This document shows positions 28,670-37,468 of a DNA stretch of 64,000 bases, one piece after another. This stretch comes from Pedobacter nototheniae. Lineage in GTDB: Bacteria; Bacteroidota; Bacteroidia; Sphingobacteriales; Sphingobacteriaceae. Both the position numbers and the translations under genes were made by a program. The number at the start of each line of letters is the position of its first letter. Position 1 is the first letter of the stretch. The notes beneath the pieces were generated by a model. That model ran no database searches. It saw nothing but the letters and a program-made list of their open reading frames with translations, and was not told the origin of the DNA. The stretch covers positions 62,001 to 126,000 of the forward strand of contig NZ_RQRS01000006.1 of assembly GCF_004335085.1 (NCBI RefSeq), written 5' to 3'.

Positions 28670-29086
28670 TCATATATCTCTTTCTTTTTTTAATATCATC
28701 AGCATACCAAGCTCATTGTACTCTGTCATCCTAGTTTCTAGTTCTTCAATTCGTTTTAAATCAACGATGAGTTTGTTGCTAATTTGAACCGTTCCCGACT
28801 CGTAACAGGGCAAAAGATTTTTAATAGCCTTTTGCCTTTTTTTATTGCTCTGTAATCTCTTGGATTGGGATTAACTGCGAAGTTGAATATTTCTTTTTAG
28901 CGATTCTGTTAGTTGCGCCTCTGTTCTTGCAATATTGCCTTCACATTCTTCCTTTAATTTTGATAATTTCCTTAAATAACTTAAAAAGTTTAAATTGCCA
29001 TTGCGAATTATAAACAAACGCTTAAGTTTAACATCCCATTTCGATGGCTTGCCTCCCTCCGTTTGAACAGTTAAATTATCACAATT
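28670..29086 (-). pseudogene. Decayed gene of unknown function with internal stop
   Basis: On the minus strand one frame runs 138 codons from 29086 to a TGA at 28670-28672, interrupted only by a TAA at 28871-28873 and without an upstream start codon. The reading is protein-like, lysine-rich and helical, with KPSKWDVKLKRLF before and RIEELETRMTEYNELG after the internal stop. I do not recognise the family. Lack of a start and the nonsense codon suggest the remnant of a larger gene. It contains copy 1 of the 60-bp repeat and fills the 465-bp gap between the PUL and the next gene. Confidence 0.45.
28797..28856. repeat. 60-bp dispersed repeat, copy 1
   Basis: 56 of 60 bases match 38978-39037 in the same orientation. 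The core is a hairpin (AGGGCAAAAG..CTTTTGCC) followed by seven T residues, so on the + strand it looks like a terminator; in this copy the stem is less perfect. Confidence 0.75.
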
Positions 29087-29092
29087 TTAAGA

Positions 29093-30532
29093 ATGAAATT
29101 TTACTTTTCTATATTATTTTGCCTCGTTGCAAAGGGATTGTATGGATTTGACATTACTCCAAAGCAAATCGATCAAAAATTGAAAGACAGTGAGATGTTA
29201 TTGAACCAAGGCAAATCGAAGGAATATATTGCTTTAAATGAGGAGCTCAATAGAGCTTCAAAAGCAATTTTGTATTCTAAAGGAGTTGCGATTTGCAATT
29301 TCAGAATTGCGATGGCATTACATATACAGGGGAAATTTAAGGAAAGTATAGTCCGTTTAACTATTGCCGAGCAGGAAGAATTCTCCAATCAAAATAATGA
29401 ATTTAAAGCAGGTATTTTTAGGGTATACGGGGATAATAACACAAAATTAGGTCTCCATAAAAATGCCATTTCAAGATACAAAGAGATTCTCAACCTTAAG
29501 GTAAGCACGCCCATTTTAATTTTCGGAATGGCCTACAATAATATTGGCTCAAACTATTTGGAAATTAATTCAAATGACTCTGCTTATTATTATTTTAGAA
29601 AAGCTTCACTTTCTTTACAGGGTTCAATAGGTACAAAAGAAAATATTTTGTATTCTGTCGTTTGTGCAAATCTGGCAAAGTATTGGAAGCTAAAAGGCAA
29701 TCAGGATTCTACATTTTATTACTTGAAAAAAAGTATGGAACTAGGCGTAAAAACTGGCAGTAAGTTTTCTATTCAAATTGCCTCAGAAGGAATAGCAAAA
29801 CTATTTTTAATGAAAAAACAGAACGATTCTAGCCTTTTCTATTACCATAAGTCGTTACAATTAGCAGAAGCCAGCGGTAATGTTTATGCAAGAAGAGATC
29901 TTTACAAGCAAATATCTCAAGTATATAAATTGAATAAGGAAGATAGCAAAGCACTAATGTATCTTAATCTTTATTCGAATTTATCTGATAGTATAGTACA
30001 ATTGGAGAAGAATGCCATCCCAGCTGCTGTAAATGTAATAACAGCGGATCATGAAAAGACCTTTAAACGTAAGGGAAATACATTATTGATAATCATATTG
30101 ATAATTAGTATAACTATGATTATCAGTTTGTGGTTTGCCTATCAGCGTTATAAAATGTACAGGAACGAACGCCATCTTCGAAAATTAGATAAGAGAGAAT
30201 TTGTTGAATCTCTTAGCGAAGTCAGAAAACAAGCTCAGACAGAAGGTTTGACTCAGCTTGTTGAATTGGCAAAAGAAAAAGATCCGGCATTTTTTATAAA
30301 ATTTAATGAAATTTATCCTGATTTCAAAAATAGATTACTGATTAAAATCCCCACGTTAACAGCAAATGAACTAGAGCTATGTTGTTATATGAAAATAAAT
30401 TTCGACACCAAGGAAATTGCCAGATACACTGATATGACAGTTAAATCAGTTGAGTCAAAGAAATATCGAATCAGGAAGAAAATGAATATTTTACCTCATG
30501 AAAATTCTAATATCTGGATCGCTAATGTTTAA
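29093..30532 (+). CDS. TPR protein with membrane helix and C-terminal LuxR-like HTH
   Basis: Membrane-anchored regulator type common in Bacteroidota. A signal peptide (about 1-18, GLYG) is followed by about 290 residues of TPR helices (YNNIGSNYLEINSNDSAYYY, FYYHKSLQLAEASGN), a transmembrane segment (about 329-350), a coiled linker, and a C-terminal helix-turn-helix of the LuxR/GerE kind (LTANELELCCYMKINFDTKEIARYTDMTV; residues about 420-470). The TPR part would lie in the periplasm and the DNA-binding part in the cytoplasm, allowing direct signalling across the membrane. Targets are unknown. It stands alone between two decayed regions. Confidence 0.8.
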   Translation: MKFYFSILFCLVAKGLYGFDITPKQIDQKLKDSEMLLNQGKSKEYIALNEELNRASKAILYSKGVAICNFRIAMALHIQGKFKESIVRLTIAEQEEFSNQNNEFKAGIFRVYGDNNTKLGLHKNAISRYKEILNLKVSTPILIFGMAYNNIGSNYLEINSNDSAYYYFRKASLSLQGSIGTKENILYSVVCANLAKYWKLKGNQDSTFYYLKKSMELGVKTGSKFSIQIASEGIAKLFLMKKQNDSSLFYYHKSLQLAEASGNVYARRDLYKQISQVYKLNKEDSKALMYLNLYSNLSDSIVQLEKNAIPAAVNVITADHEKTFKRKGNTLLIIILIISITMIISLWFAYQRYKMYRNERHLRKLDKREFVESLSEVRKQAQTEGLTQLVELAKEKDPAFFIKFNEIYPDFKNRLLIKIPTLTANELELCCYMKINFDTKEIARYTDMTVKSVESKKYRIRKKMNILPHENSNIWIANV

Positions 30533-30838
30533 CTCAATAACGCCAGGCTCATTCCTTTTAGGTTCAACCTAATCTTATTTTTGTTTAGTAATCTATGTAC
30601 TCATCTATGCCATTCTGTAACTCTTCTATTGACAAGTATTTTTTGAGATAAAACATCTCAGACTTCAACGTACCCAAAAAAATTTCTACTACGCATTATC
30701 AAGGCTGTAGACCTTTCTTGACATTCTATTCCTCCGCAGAATATGTTGGTAATCCTTCGTCTTATCTCCTTTTAAGATTTGATTGATTTTCTACTCATAA
30801 AAATGCCTCCATAAACTGTCTAATTTTTTTGGGCACTG
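30533..30838 (-). mobile_element. IS3-family insertion sequence remnant with internal deletion
   Basis: Reading the minus strand, the segment begins with a terminal-repeat-like sequence (30815-30838, AGTGCCCAAAAAAATTAGAC..). Next come an orfA-like start (MSRKSIK, then stop) and, after an apparent large deletion, the C-terminal part of an IS3/IS150-type transposase: MSRK..LDNA, then VVEIFLGTLKSE, YLKKYLSIEELQNGIDEYID and finally IRLNLKGMS in shifted frames. Several frameshifts and stops make it non-functional. The 3' end of the element is missing; the remnant abuts the stop of the TPR gene. Confidence 0.65.
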
Positions 30839-31925
30839 CAATAATCAAGTAGGGTGTTTCTTTAAAATTTAGTTAAAGAATATGGAGGTTTGTTGTTTGT
30901 TAATGTCCTGATTATTAATGTTTTAAGGTTGATCGAGTGAAAACGAGTGTAAAAATTTTATTTTTATTTATTCGTAGGTTATTTCTTTGAGGCACTAAAA
31001 AAAATCATTTTTCTATACGAATTTTCATTACTAACCAGCATCTCAAAAGTCACAATTAAACTATGGGCTTTTGTACTGTATTTAAAGTTACGATTATAGA
31101 AAGAGCTCCATTATATTAATAATCTATAATGATGCATGATATGATTTTAGAAAATTATTATCAGGTAAGAACTACATCAGAAAATGGGAAAGACAGAACC
31201 AAAAATTTCGGAGTTATTTCACCTGTAGAATTAAAGAAATGATGATTAAATTTTATGAAATCAATTAAGCTATTTTTATTACTTTTTTATAAAGTAACGG
31301 GTAAGATTAGTCCCCTTTGTTTTAAAAAAGATCACTATCCGTCATTGCATCACAATCATCTCAAACTGATATGTTGAATTTAATTAAGTTTTCGACAAGG
31401 GAAGGCTTATAAGCGACTTGGTGATTGCGAAATAGCAAAGTTTAATGTTTTCAGATAGTTCCTCCTTTAATTGAAATCCGACAGATGGTAAACCATTTAG
31501 CAAACTTTTAACTTTTCCTAATATCACCATTTTAACTCATGGACAAGTTTTTTAAAGATTACACTACAGCTTGTAATATTTGATTTCCATATTTAATTTT
31601 TTGAGAGGTATTGTTTATTCTGCGTTGCTTGATTCTACGTCTTTTGTCACTCTTTAAGAAAAATTCTAAATCGTTCGGTATCTCTTAGTACATATCGTAG
31701 TGCGTACTTAATTAGGGATATCTGTTGTAATTGATTCATACACACCGTTACACTAAATACAACACATAATTTTATGAATATTAAGATATTTTGCACTAAG
31801 CGAGAGATTGTGCGATACAATTTCCTCCCCAGTCATTTTGCGCTACGATTGATTTATACTAAACGAAGCGCTATGCCTGAAAAGGGAAGAATACAATTTC
31901 ATGAGAAAGGATAATCTGAAATCAC
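30839..31925. other. AT-rich gene-poor stretch with possible gene debris
   Basis: About 1.1 kb without a convincing gene. A 37-codon frame at 31129-31242 (ILENYYQVRTTSENGKDR..) and a 40-codon frame at 31255-31377 with a signal-peptide-like start (MKSIKLFLLLF) are visible. Near 31393-31460 the + strand reads QGKAYKRLGDCEIAKFN, resembling a TPR unit, before a stop. I read the area as decayed coding sequence plus the upstream region of the sigma factor gene. No clear promoter was found. Confidence 0.4.
31129..31242 (+). CDS. Possible small protein of 37 residues
   Basis: ATG-started frame encoding a polar 37-residue peptide (ILENYYQVRTTSENGKDR, ending ISPVELKK). Composition is protein-like, but there is no recognisable family, no ribosome-binding signal and decayed sequence on both sides. 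It may be a fragment. Confidence 0.2.
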   Translation: MMHDMILENYYQVRTTSENGKDRTKNFGVISPVELKK

Positions 31926-32510
31926 TTGAGTAAGGTGACCTTAGTATCAGTTATCAATGCTTGCCGAGGAGGGTGCGAGCAGGGCAAAAAGTATCTATAT
32001 ATGAATTACTATTCTTTCGTCATGGGAATAATTACAAGATATATCGGAACCGCACATGACGCAGAAGAGTTAGTAAATGACAGCTTTATTAAAATTTTTA
32101 GGTATTTAGAAAGCTTTAATCACGAAGGACATAATGATGAAAAAGAATTAAAAAAAGGATTAAAATCGTGGATGGCTAAGATCAGCTCACGAACAGCCAT
32201 TGATTTTTTAAGGATTGCAAAAAATCTTCGAAAAAATGAAGAGATCACGGAGGTACACATGAATAGAAGTTCGCCTATTGTGGTTAATAAGATGGAAACC
32301 ATAGAAATCCTAAAGCTGCTGGATGCGTTACCCGAAATCCAAAAAATAATATTCAACCTCTATGAGATTGATGGATATTCTCATAAGGAAATTGCTGATC
32401 TACTGAATATTCAGGAGAAACATAGTAGCGTATATCTGGCCAGAGCAAAGAACAAATTGCGCATACTGTATTCAAACTCTATGACACTTAAGGCGAGTTA
32501 CCATGCATGA
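31926..32510 (+). CDS. ECF-type RNA polymerase sigma factor
   Basis: Alternative sigma-70 factor of the extracytoplasmic-function class. Region 2 is at about residues 20-85 (AHDAEELVNDSFIKIFRYL) and region 4 at about 130-185 (LLDALPEIQKIIFNLYEIDG, then YSHKEIADLLNIQEKHSSVYLARAKNKL). The start is a TTG at 31926, since an in-frame stop lies three codons upstream; GTG at 31935 is an alternative. Its 3' end overlaps the next gene by 8 bp, indicating translational coupling to a likely membrane anti-sigma partner. It is 194 residues, normal for ECF factors. Confidence 0.88.
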   Translation: MSKVTLVSVINACRGGCEQGKKYLYMNYYSFVMGIITRYIGTAHDAEELVNDSFIKIFRYLESFNHEGHNDEKELKKGLKSWMAKISSRTAIDFLRIAKNLRKNEEITEVHMNRSSPIVVNKMETIEILKLLDALPEIQKIIFNLYEIDGYSHKEIADLLNIQEKHSSVYLARAKNKLRILYSNSMTLKASYHA

Positions 32511-33696
32511 GATAGATAAGATAAAAGCAGAATTGGAAGATATCAAGTATGAGATACCTGCGGGAGCATGGGAACAGTTCAAAAAACATGAACAGTTCAG
32601 GTCAGCAGATCATATCTTGAATCCATCTCCAAAAAAGGCAAATAATATTTTTAAAATAATTGTAGAAGTGAGTACAATCGCTGCGATATTATTTGTTGTT
32701 ATTTTACATCAATTGGGTACTAAAAACCAGGTGGTATTAGATCGCCGTGTAGTAAATATTCAGCTTCCTAAGATACAAAACGGGTCATCGCCATATAGTG
32801 TTGTTGTCAATAAACCAAAAATTACTGTTTTAAATGGGGCGAATACACCTTTGGCTCATTCAATAGTAAAAATAAAAATTGATTCAGTTGAAAAGTTTCA
32901 CACCGACCTTAAACTGGATACCAATGACTTTTCATCAGAAACAGCGGTTGCCTCCAAATCGGAAAGGGAATCTTACTTGTTGAATGCCGCATTATTTAAA
33001 AGTGAAATTTTATATCCTTTAAATACAAAGACCTCTTTATCATCAGCAGCAATTCTCAAATTAGTGCAAAATAATGTTCCGGTGAGACCTTTAAATGAAT
33101 TTGATACTACATATTCAAGTAATAGCCAAACACAATGGATTGTCCAAAATAATATCATAAGTACTTTAGTAGATGAAAGTGCTGTCCACATTCAAAATCC
33201 TTTTACAGAATCTGAAAATTATTCATTTACAAACAACCATATGCTTGTCAGTGATTCAGATAGCTTTCCCGTGCTCGTTAATTCTGCAGTCAGTAATATA
33301 TATTCAAATGAAATGACTTCATCCTTTGTAATCATTAGGATCATTCAACGACCTATGACAAGTTCCTTTATATTGGGATTGAAGACGAGTTTCACCCATG
33401 ATGGTTATGTCCAATGTGTAATTTCAGAAGCAAGTACTTTAGTCGTTGATGTGGTGAAAAGTCTTCCGAACAATGGAGTTGAATTTACGAAAAGAGGTCG
33501 AAATGTTGAGAAAACAAACGAGGAATATCCAATAAGCATCCAACATTATAATTTTTTAATAAGTATTCGCCAAAAACTGAATTCAAAAGAGAGCATTAAA
33601 CTTTCTCCCTTTATACAGTTACCAGCCTCAGGTTTTTCGAACGGAAGACTTTTTAAATATCACCGCTATGGATTAAAATTTAGCTTAGAATTTTAA
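32503..33696 (+). CDS. Single-pass membrane protein, putative anti-sigma partner of the ECF factor
   Basis: Not of a family I can name firmly. Residues 1-48 are cytoplasmic-like and contain PAGAWEQFKKHEQF, a motif seen near the N-terminus of Bacteroidota membrane proteins encoded next to ECF sigma factors. One membrane helix follows (about 50-69), then about 325 mostly beta, Ser/Thr/Asn-rich residues outside. The last part (KLSPFIQLPASGFSNGRLF..GLKFSLEF) resembles strands of an outer-membrane beta-barrel, which is odd behind an inner-membrane helix. The 8-bp overlap with the sigma gene argues for a function as its regulator. It has no FecR-type domain. Confidence 0.6.
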   Translation: MHEIDKIKAELEDIKYEIPAGAWEQFKKHEQFRSADHILNPSPKKANNIFKIIVEVSTIAAILFVVILHQLGTKNQVVLDRRVVNIQLPKIQNGSSPYSVVVNKPKITVLNGANTPLAHSIVKIKIDSVEKFHTDLKLDTNDFSSETAVASKSERESYLLNAALFKSEILYPLNTKTSLSSAAILKLVQNNVPVRPLNEFDTTYSSNSQTQWIVQNNIISTLVDESAVHIQNPFTESENYSFTNNHMLVSDSDSFPVLVNSAVSNIYSNEMTSSFVIIRIIQRPMTSSFILGLKTSFTHDGYVQCVISEASTLVVDVVKSLPNNGVEFTKRGRNVEKTNEEYPISIQHYNFLISIRQKLNSKESIKLSPFIQLPASGFSNGRLFKYHRYGLKFSLEF

Positions 33697-33818
33697 TGTA
33701 CTTAAGATCTAATTTAAAACTCCTGTAGTATTAATAATAATAGAGTCCAACTAATAGTTTTGACTCTTCTGCCGAGCTTTATTGAAAAGAATTTTAAAAT
33801 TATGTTACTGATAATCAG

Positions 33819-33847
33819 TTGTTTGATTTTAATGTTATATATTTTTG
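33819..33847 (+). promoter_or_regulatory. Possible promoter of the DUF4397 lipoprotein gene
   Basis: TTG (33819-33821), 18-bp spacer, then TATTTTTG (33840-33847), an exact TAnnTTTG match. It would give a leader of about 100 bases before the ATG at 33953. Confidence 0.4.
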
Positions 33848-33952
33848 TTACAATACTGTTGTATAGTGCTTTCATGCCCCGTTTTGATATATGTTAATGG
33901 CCATTGACAACACATAATTAATCAATTTGAAAAATTCAAAAAAAATAAAAAA

Positions 33953-34651
33953 ATGAAAACAGTATCAATTCGCATATTTTTAATGCTCATTATTTCAGTC
34001 TCACTATTTGCATGTAAAAAAGACCGTAAAATAAATCTACCTCCTAATGATGTAATGGCTTTGGACATTATTCACGTTTGGCCGTCAGAAGAGAAGCTTG
34101 ATGTTTTCTTCAATAACTCTCCAGCAAAGTTCAATTTTAAAGATTTTGCATATACGCATTCGTTTGGTTACCCTCAGGCACTTGCCGGTGATAAGAAGAT
34201 TTCAATCAACAAAAAGGGTTCAACGACAGCTTTGCTTAGCGAAACATTTCCTTTTGTTAAAGGTAAAGCATACTCTTTATTCATCATTGGAAATCCAGCT
34301 GATGTGAAATTTCTTTTGATTAAAGACGAGTTTATATCCCTGCCTGCAGGAAAAGCAGGGATCAGATTTGTTAATCTAAGTCCAGACGCTCCAGCTTTAA
34401 ATTTATCTATCGCAGGAGCCACAAAAGAGATTGTTATCACAAATAAAGCATATAAAGAGTATTCTGGATTCGAGGTTATCGATCCGGCAGAAAAAGTGAC
34501 GTTTAATATCAAAAATCATGCTACTGGTATGGTAGAAACTAGCCTGGTCGAAAAAATCGAGGCAGGTAAAAGTTATACGATTTACGTTCGAGGCTTGAAA
34601 GCAAATCCAACAGGTGCATTTGCTTTAGGAGCATCTATTCTATCCAATTAG
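33953..34651 (+). CDS. DUF4397 lipoprotein
   Basis: Exported lipoprotein: signal peptide with lipobox SLFAC (Cys21) followed by KK. The body has the DUF4397 pattern, with IIHVWPSEEKLDVFFN in the first half and AGIRFVNLSPDAPALNLSI in the second, i.e. two related beta-domains. DUF4397 proteins are surface or periplasmic and of unknown function. It follows the ECF sigma/membrane-partner pair by 256 bp with a promoter of its own, so it may be a target of that sigma factor. A second DUF4397-like lipoprotein is encoded at 47178. Confidence 0.8.
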   Translation: MKTVSIRIFLMLIISVSLFACKKDRKINLPPNDVMALDIIHVWPSEEKLDVFFNNSPAKFNFKDFAYTHSFGYPQALAGDKKISINKKGSTTALLSETFPFVKGKAYSLFIIGNPADVKFLLIKDEFISLPAGKAGIRFVNLSPDAPALNLSIAGATKEIVITNKAYKEYSGFEVIDPAEKVTFNIKNHATGMVETSLVEKIEAGKSYTIYVRGLKANPTGAFALGASILSN

Positions 34652-34695
34652 TAAAGTCTTAAATTATACATTCAGTTAGGTTTTTTAAATTGTTT

Positions 34696-34725
34696 AACGG
34701 TGGATAAATTGTCCACCGTTTTATT
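34696..34725 (+). terminator. Terminator after the DUF4397 gene
   Basis: Perfect 9-bp stem AACGGTGGA (34696-34704) / TCCACCGTT (34712-34720), 7-base loop, followed by TTATT. Confidence 0.75.
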
Positions 34726-34780
34726 GAGAAAAGGTATGGAGCTGCTGAATTTTACATTCAATGCTTAATTCTATTTATAG

Positions 34781-35044
34781 ATGACCACCAATAACCCCAC
34801 TTCTTCAAAATCTCATTTTCTCAATCTATTTTTCCTATCGTGGTTAGCTATTAATGTTATTCAATCTATCTTAACTGGAGTGCATCCCGATGAAGCTTAT
34901 TACTTGATGTATGCTAAATATTTAGATTGGGGCTATTTTGATCATCCGAGCATTGTAGTTATACGGATCAAAAGCTTTTCATGGATTTACACAAATACAA
35001 TAACTCAGCATTTCATCTGCTTATTTGAGTGGGATGTTGCGTAA
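34781..35044 (+). pseudogene. N-terminal fragment of a GT39-type membrane glycosyltransferase
   Basis: The first 60 or so codons match the start of ArnT/PMT-like membrane glycosyltransferases: a first membrane helix followed by VHPDEAYYLMYAKYLDWGYF and DHPS, with the family's acidic catalytic-loop residues (DE). Such proteins have 450 or more residues with about ten membrane helices. Here similarity ends near 34966 and the frame runs into unrelated sequence that overlaps the AraC remnant in another frame, stopping at 35044. It is a truncated, non-functional piece. Confidence 0.6.
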
Positions 35045-35234
35045 TCTGACAAGGCAAAATACACAATAACACATTCACGATAAACTTATAGAGAAAGCGA
35101 AATGAATTTTAACTACGACCAATTTAACTGTGAGCGAAATTGCTTTCCAATTGGGCTTTGAATATTCGCAGTTTTTCAGCAATTATTTAAAAGCAAATAT
35201 CAACAAACTAACTACGAAAATAGTAAGTAATTAA
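35022..35234 (+). pseudogene. Remnant of an AraC-family HTH domain
   Basis: Reading codons from 35022 gives YLSGMLRNLT, a stop, HIHDKLIEKAK, a stop, then LTVSEIAFQLGFEYSQFF and a final stop at 35232-35234. This is the two-helix-turn-helix C-terminus of an AraC-type regulator, kept in one frame but with two nonsense codons and no N-terminal domain. It overlaps the tail of the GT39 fragment, so two broken genes are joined here. Confidence 0.7.
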
Positions 35235-35262
35235 TTCAAAAAATATATAATGTATTATATCG

Positions 35263-36015
35263 CTAAGACTTTAACAAAGCCAAAACCTGTGCTTTCCTCT
35301 GCTTTGCGATTGGTATTTTCTTTGTTCTAAAATCCATAATCAAATATCCAGAATCTTCGTTTAAAATACTTTTAACATGTTTTTTGTTGATCAAATGCGA
35401 TTGATGACAACGGATAAAACCGTAAGGAGTTAACCATTCATCGTACTCATACAATGGTCTAGAAATGAGGTGCTCAGTTCCATTGGTTAAAAAGAAGGTA
35501 GTATAATTGTTTGATGATTCGCAACGGACAATTTCTTTAATAGGGACTAAATATGTTTCTTTTTGTGTAGGTAAGGCTATTTTCTGATTTTGATCGGGGT
35601 TTTTTTTATCTAATAAGTTCAGGAGATTTTCTAATCTTAAATTTTGTTTCTTAGCAGCCACCGATTGCTCTATCTTTACAACAGTATGTTTAAGTTCTTC
35701 GATGTTTATGGGTTTTAGTAGATAATCTAATGCGGAGAATTTGATTGCCATAATTCCATAAGCATCGTAAGCGGTAACAAATACAACTGCAAATTGGGGG
35801 TTTTCAATCGACTTCAATAAATCAAAACCGTTTTTGTCTGGCATTTCGATATCTAGAAACACGACATCAGGCTTTAGTGAGAAGATTTGATTTAGTGCTT
35901 CATCTGCTGTGTTTGCTGTAGCGATTATGTCCATTTGTTGGCAATGGCGTAACAACAGAGCTTTTAAATTACTGTTATTTATTGGTTCATCGTCTACAAG
36001 TATGGCAGTGATCAT
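35263..36015 (-). CDS. LytTR-type response regulator
   Basis: Cytoplasmic response regulator. Receiver domain at residues 1-115 with phospho-acceptor D55 in VVFLDIEMP, the acidic pair DD at 8-9 and the conserved lysine in LLKPIN. A linker leads to a LytTR DNA-binding domain (about 145-248) with VRCESSNNYTTFF and FIRCHQSHLINKKHV. It directly abuts the histidine kinase gene (no gap between 36015 and 36016), so it is the cognate partner. Last gene of a three-gene minus-strand operon. Confidence 0.93.
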   Translation of the reverse strand: MITAILVDDEPINNSNLKALLLRHCQQMDIIATANTADEALNQIFSLKPDVVFLDIEMPDKNGFDLLKSIENPQFAVVFVTAYDAYGIMAIKFSALDYLLKPINIEELKHTVVKIEQSVAAKKQNLRLENLLNLLDKKNPDQNQKIALPTQKETYLVPIKEIVRCESSNNYTTFFLTNGTEHLISRPLYEYDEWLTPYGFIRCHQSHLINKKHVKSILNEDSGYLIMDFRTKKIPIAKQRKAQVLALLKS

Positions 36016-37434
36016 CTAGTTTTCTATCCAGTTGTGAAATGTTAAAATGGCATTTGTGCCCATATTTTTATCAAACTCAAGTGTAATATACTGGCTTTTT
36101 TTAATTTTATTAATATTGGCAATTCTTTCTTTGGTTAAAGTTAGTCCATAACCCAAACCGTTTGCATTTACCCACTTACCATTATCTTTAATGCTAACTA
36201 CAAAAGTATCCTTTTTTTCTCCTGATGTACAGCTCACTTGTAATTTTCCTTGATCTCCAAGTTTGGATAGACCATGTTTAATTGCATTTTCGACTAGGGG
36301 TTGCAATAAAAGTGTTGGTATTTCTAGAGTAGAAATATTTAAGTCTGAGGAAACCTCAATTTCCCAAGAGAAATTAAATCGGAAAGCTTCAAGTTTGATG
36401 TAGAGCCTCATAATTTCTAGTTCTTGATGGATTGTAGTATAAACCTGTTGGCTTTTAGTCAATGTTTGGCGTAGCAATGAACTGAATTCTTGCAGGTATT
36501 GATTGGCCTCATCAATTCGATTGGTATTTATCAAACCTTGAATAGAACTCAAAGCATTAAAGGTAAAATGCGGATTAAGCAGTGACTGTAGGCGAATGGC
36601 AGCTTGCTCTAGTTTTTGCTGTTCTTTTTGCGAAGAACTGATTTTCTTCTTGAACCTTAGCAGCAGCAATAAACCACCAACCAGCAATAAAAGCACCAAC
36701 AGGATAGTATAGGTAATAGCACTCTGATACCAATGGGGTTTTACGTGTATATATATGAGGCTTACACTTTCTTTTTGAACCGCATAATTTATTCGAAGTT
36801 CATAATCTGTGTTTGCTGCAAAAACTAAATCCTTGAAACCTTGTTTACTGATTCCATGCTGCATTTGCCTTGTTTTCAGGTTACGTAACACATATTCTAC
36901 TTCCATCCCTTTAAAATCCATTCGCTGTATAACCTCGAACCTTATTTTTTCGTTAGGCTGTAAATTGATTTCGGCATCGGTTTTTGTCGTAAAAAAATGA
37001 CGACCGTCAGATTTGAAGCCCTCAATTCTGGGATAAAGTTTCGGTCGTTGAAGGATGTACCTTTTGATGAGTTTATATGTAACAGTCTCAAATACATCGA
37101 AAAAATATTCCTTACCAGGATAAAGATATAATGGACCATTAAGCGAATTATAACTAGTTTGTTCCGACTTATTGTTGTCATAGGCGCGGCCACTTATATT
37201 TGGGGTGTTTTTAAAAAGATTGGTTAAGCGAACATTCACATAACCGCCAGTTGTTAAAACCTTTATGGAATTGCCCTGAGTAATTGTTTTAATTTCACTA
37301 CCCGTGATACCTGTAGCTTCAAATTCAAGGTATGCTGTTTGCTGTTGGGCATGTAGCTTTGGCATAGTTGCACAGCATACAATGATAAACGTAATAAATC
37401 TGATAGCGTTTGTAAGATTTGTTAAGTTTGACAT
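36016..37434 (-). CDS. LytS-type sensor histidine kinase
   Basis: Membrane histidine kinase of the His_kinase (PF06580) type. A signal/anchor at about 8-30 (..KLHAQ) is followed by a beta-rich periplasmic sensor region of about 200 residues with no named domain, a membrane helix (about 235-260), the phospho-acceptor H289 in LLNPHFTFNALSSIQG, and an ATPase domain with ENAIKHGLSK and NGLGYGLTLTKERI. Partner of the LytTR regulator with which it abuts. Encoded 34 bp after a secreted thioredoxin-like protein, which suggests that the signal may concern the cell envelope or redox state; that part is inference. Confidence 0.9.
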   Translation of the reverse strand: MSNLTNLTNAIRFITFIIVCCATMPKLHAQQQTAYLEFEATGITGSEIKTITQGNSIKVLTTGGYVNVRLTNLFKNTPNISGRAYDNNKSEQTSYNSLNGPLYLYPGKEYFFDVFETVTYKLIKRYILQRPKLYPRIEGFKSDGRHFFTTKTDAEINLQPNEKIRFEVIQRMDFKGMEVEYVLRNLKTRQMQHGISKQGFKDLVFAANTDYELRINYAVQKESVSLIYIHVKPHWYQSAITYTILLVLLLLVGGLLLLLRFKKKISSSQKEQQKLEQAAIRLQSLLNPHFTFNALSSIQGLINTNRIDEANQYLQEFSSLLRQTLTKSQQVYTTIHQELEIMRLYIKLEAFRFNFSWEIEVSSDLNISTLEIPTLLLQPLVENAIKHGLSKLGDQGKLQVSCTSGEKKDTFVVSIKDNGKWVNANGLGYGLTLTKERIANINKIKKSQYITLEFDKNMGTNAILTFHNWIEN

Positions 37435-37468
37435 GATTATTAATGCTAATATAATGTTAAAATAGAAA

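Noticed and set aside
28790..28795. Fourth LacI-type operator (CCGTTCCC near 28787)
   Set aside because: Only one half-site, no CG-centred dyad and no partner 19 bp away.
34781..35044. Small intact membrane protein
   Set aside because: It is only the N-terminus of a much larger glycosyltransferase and its tail overlaps AraC-derived sequence in another frame.
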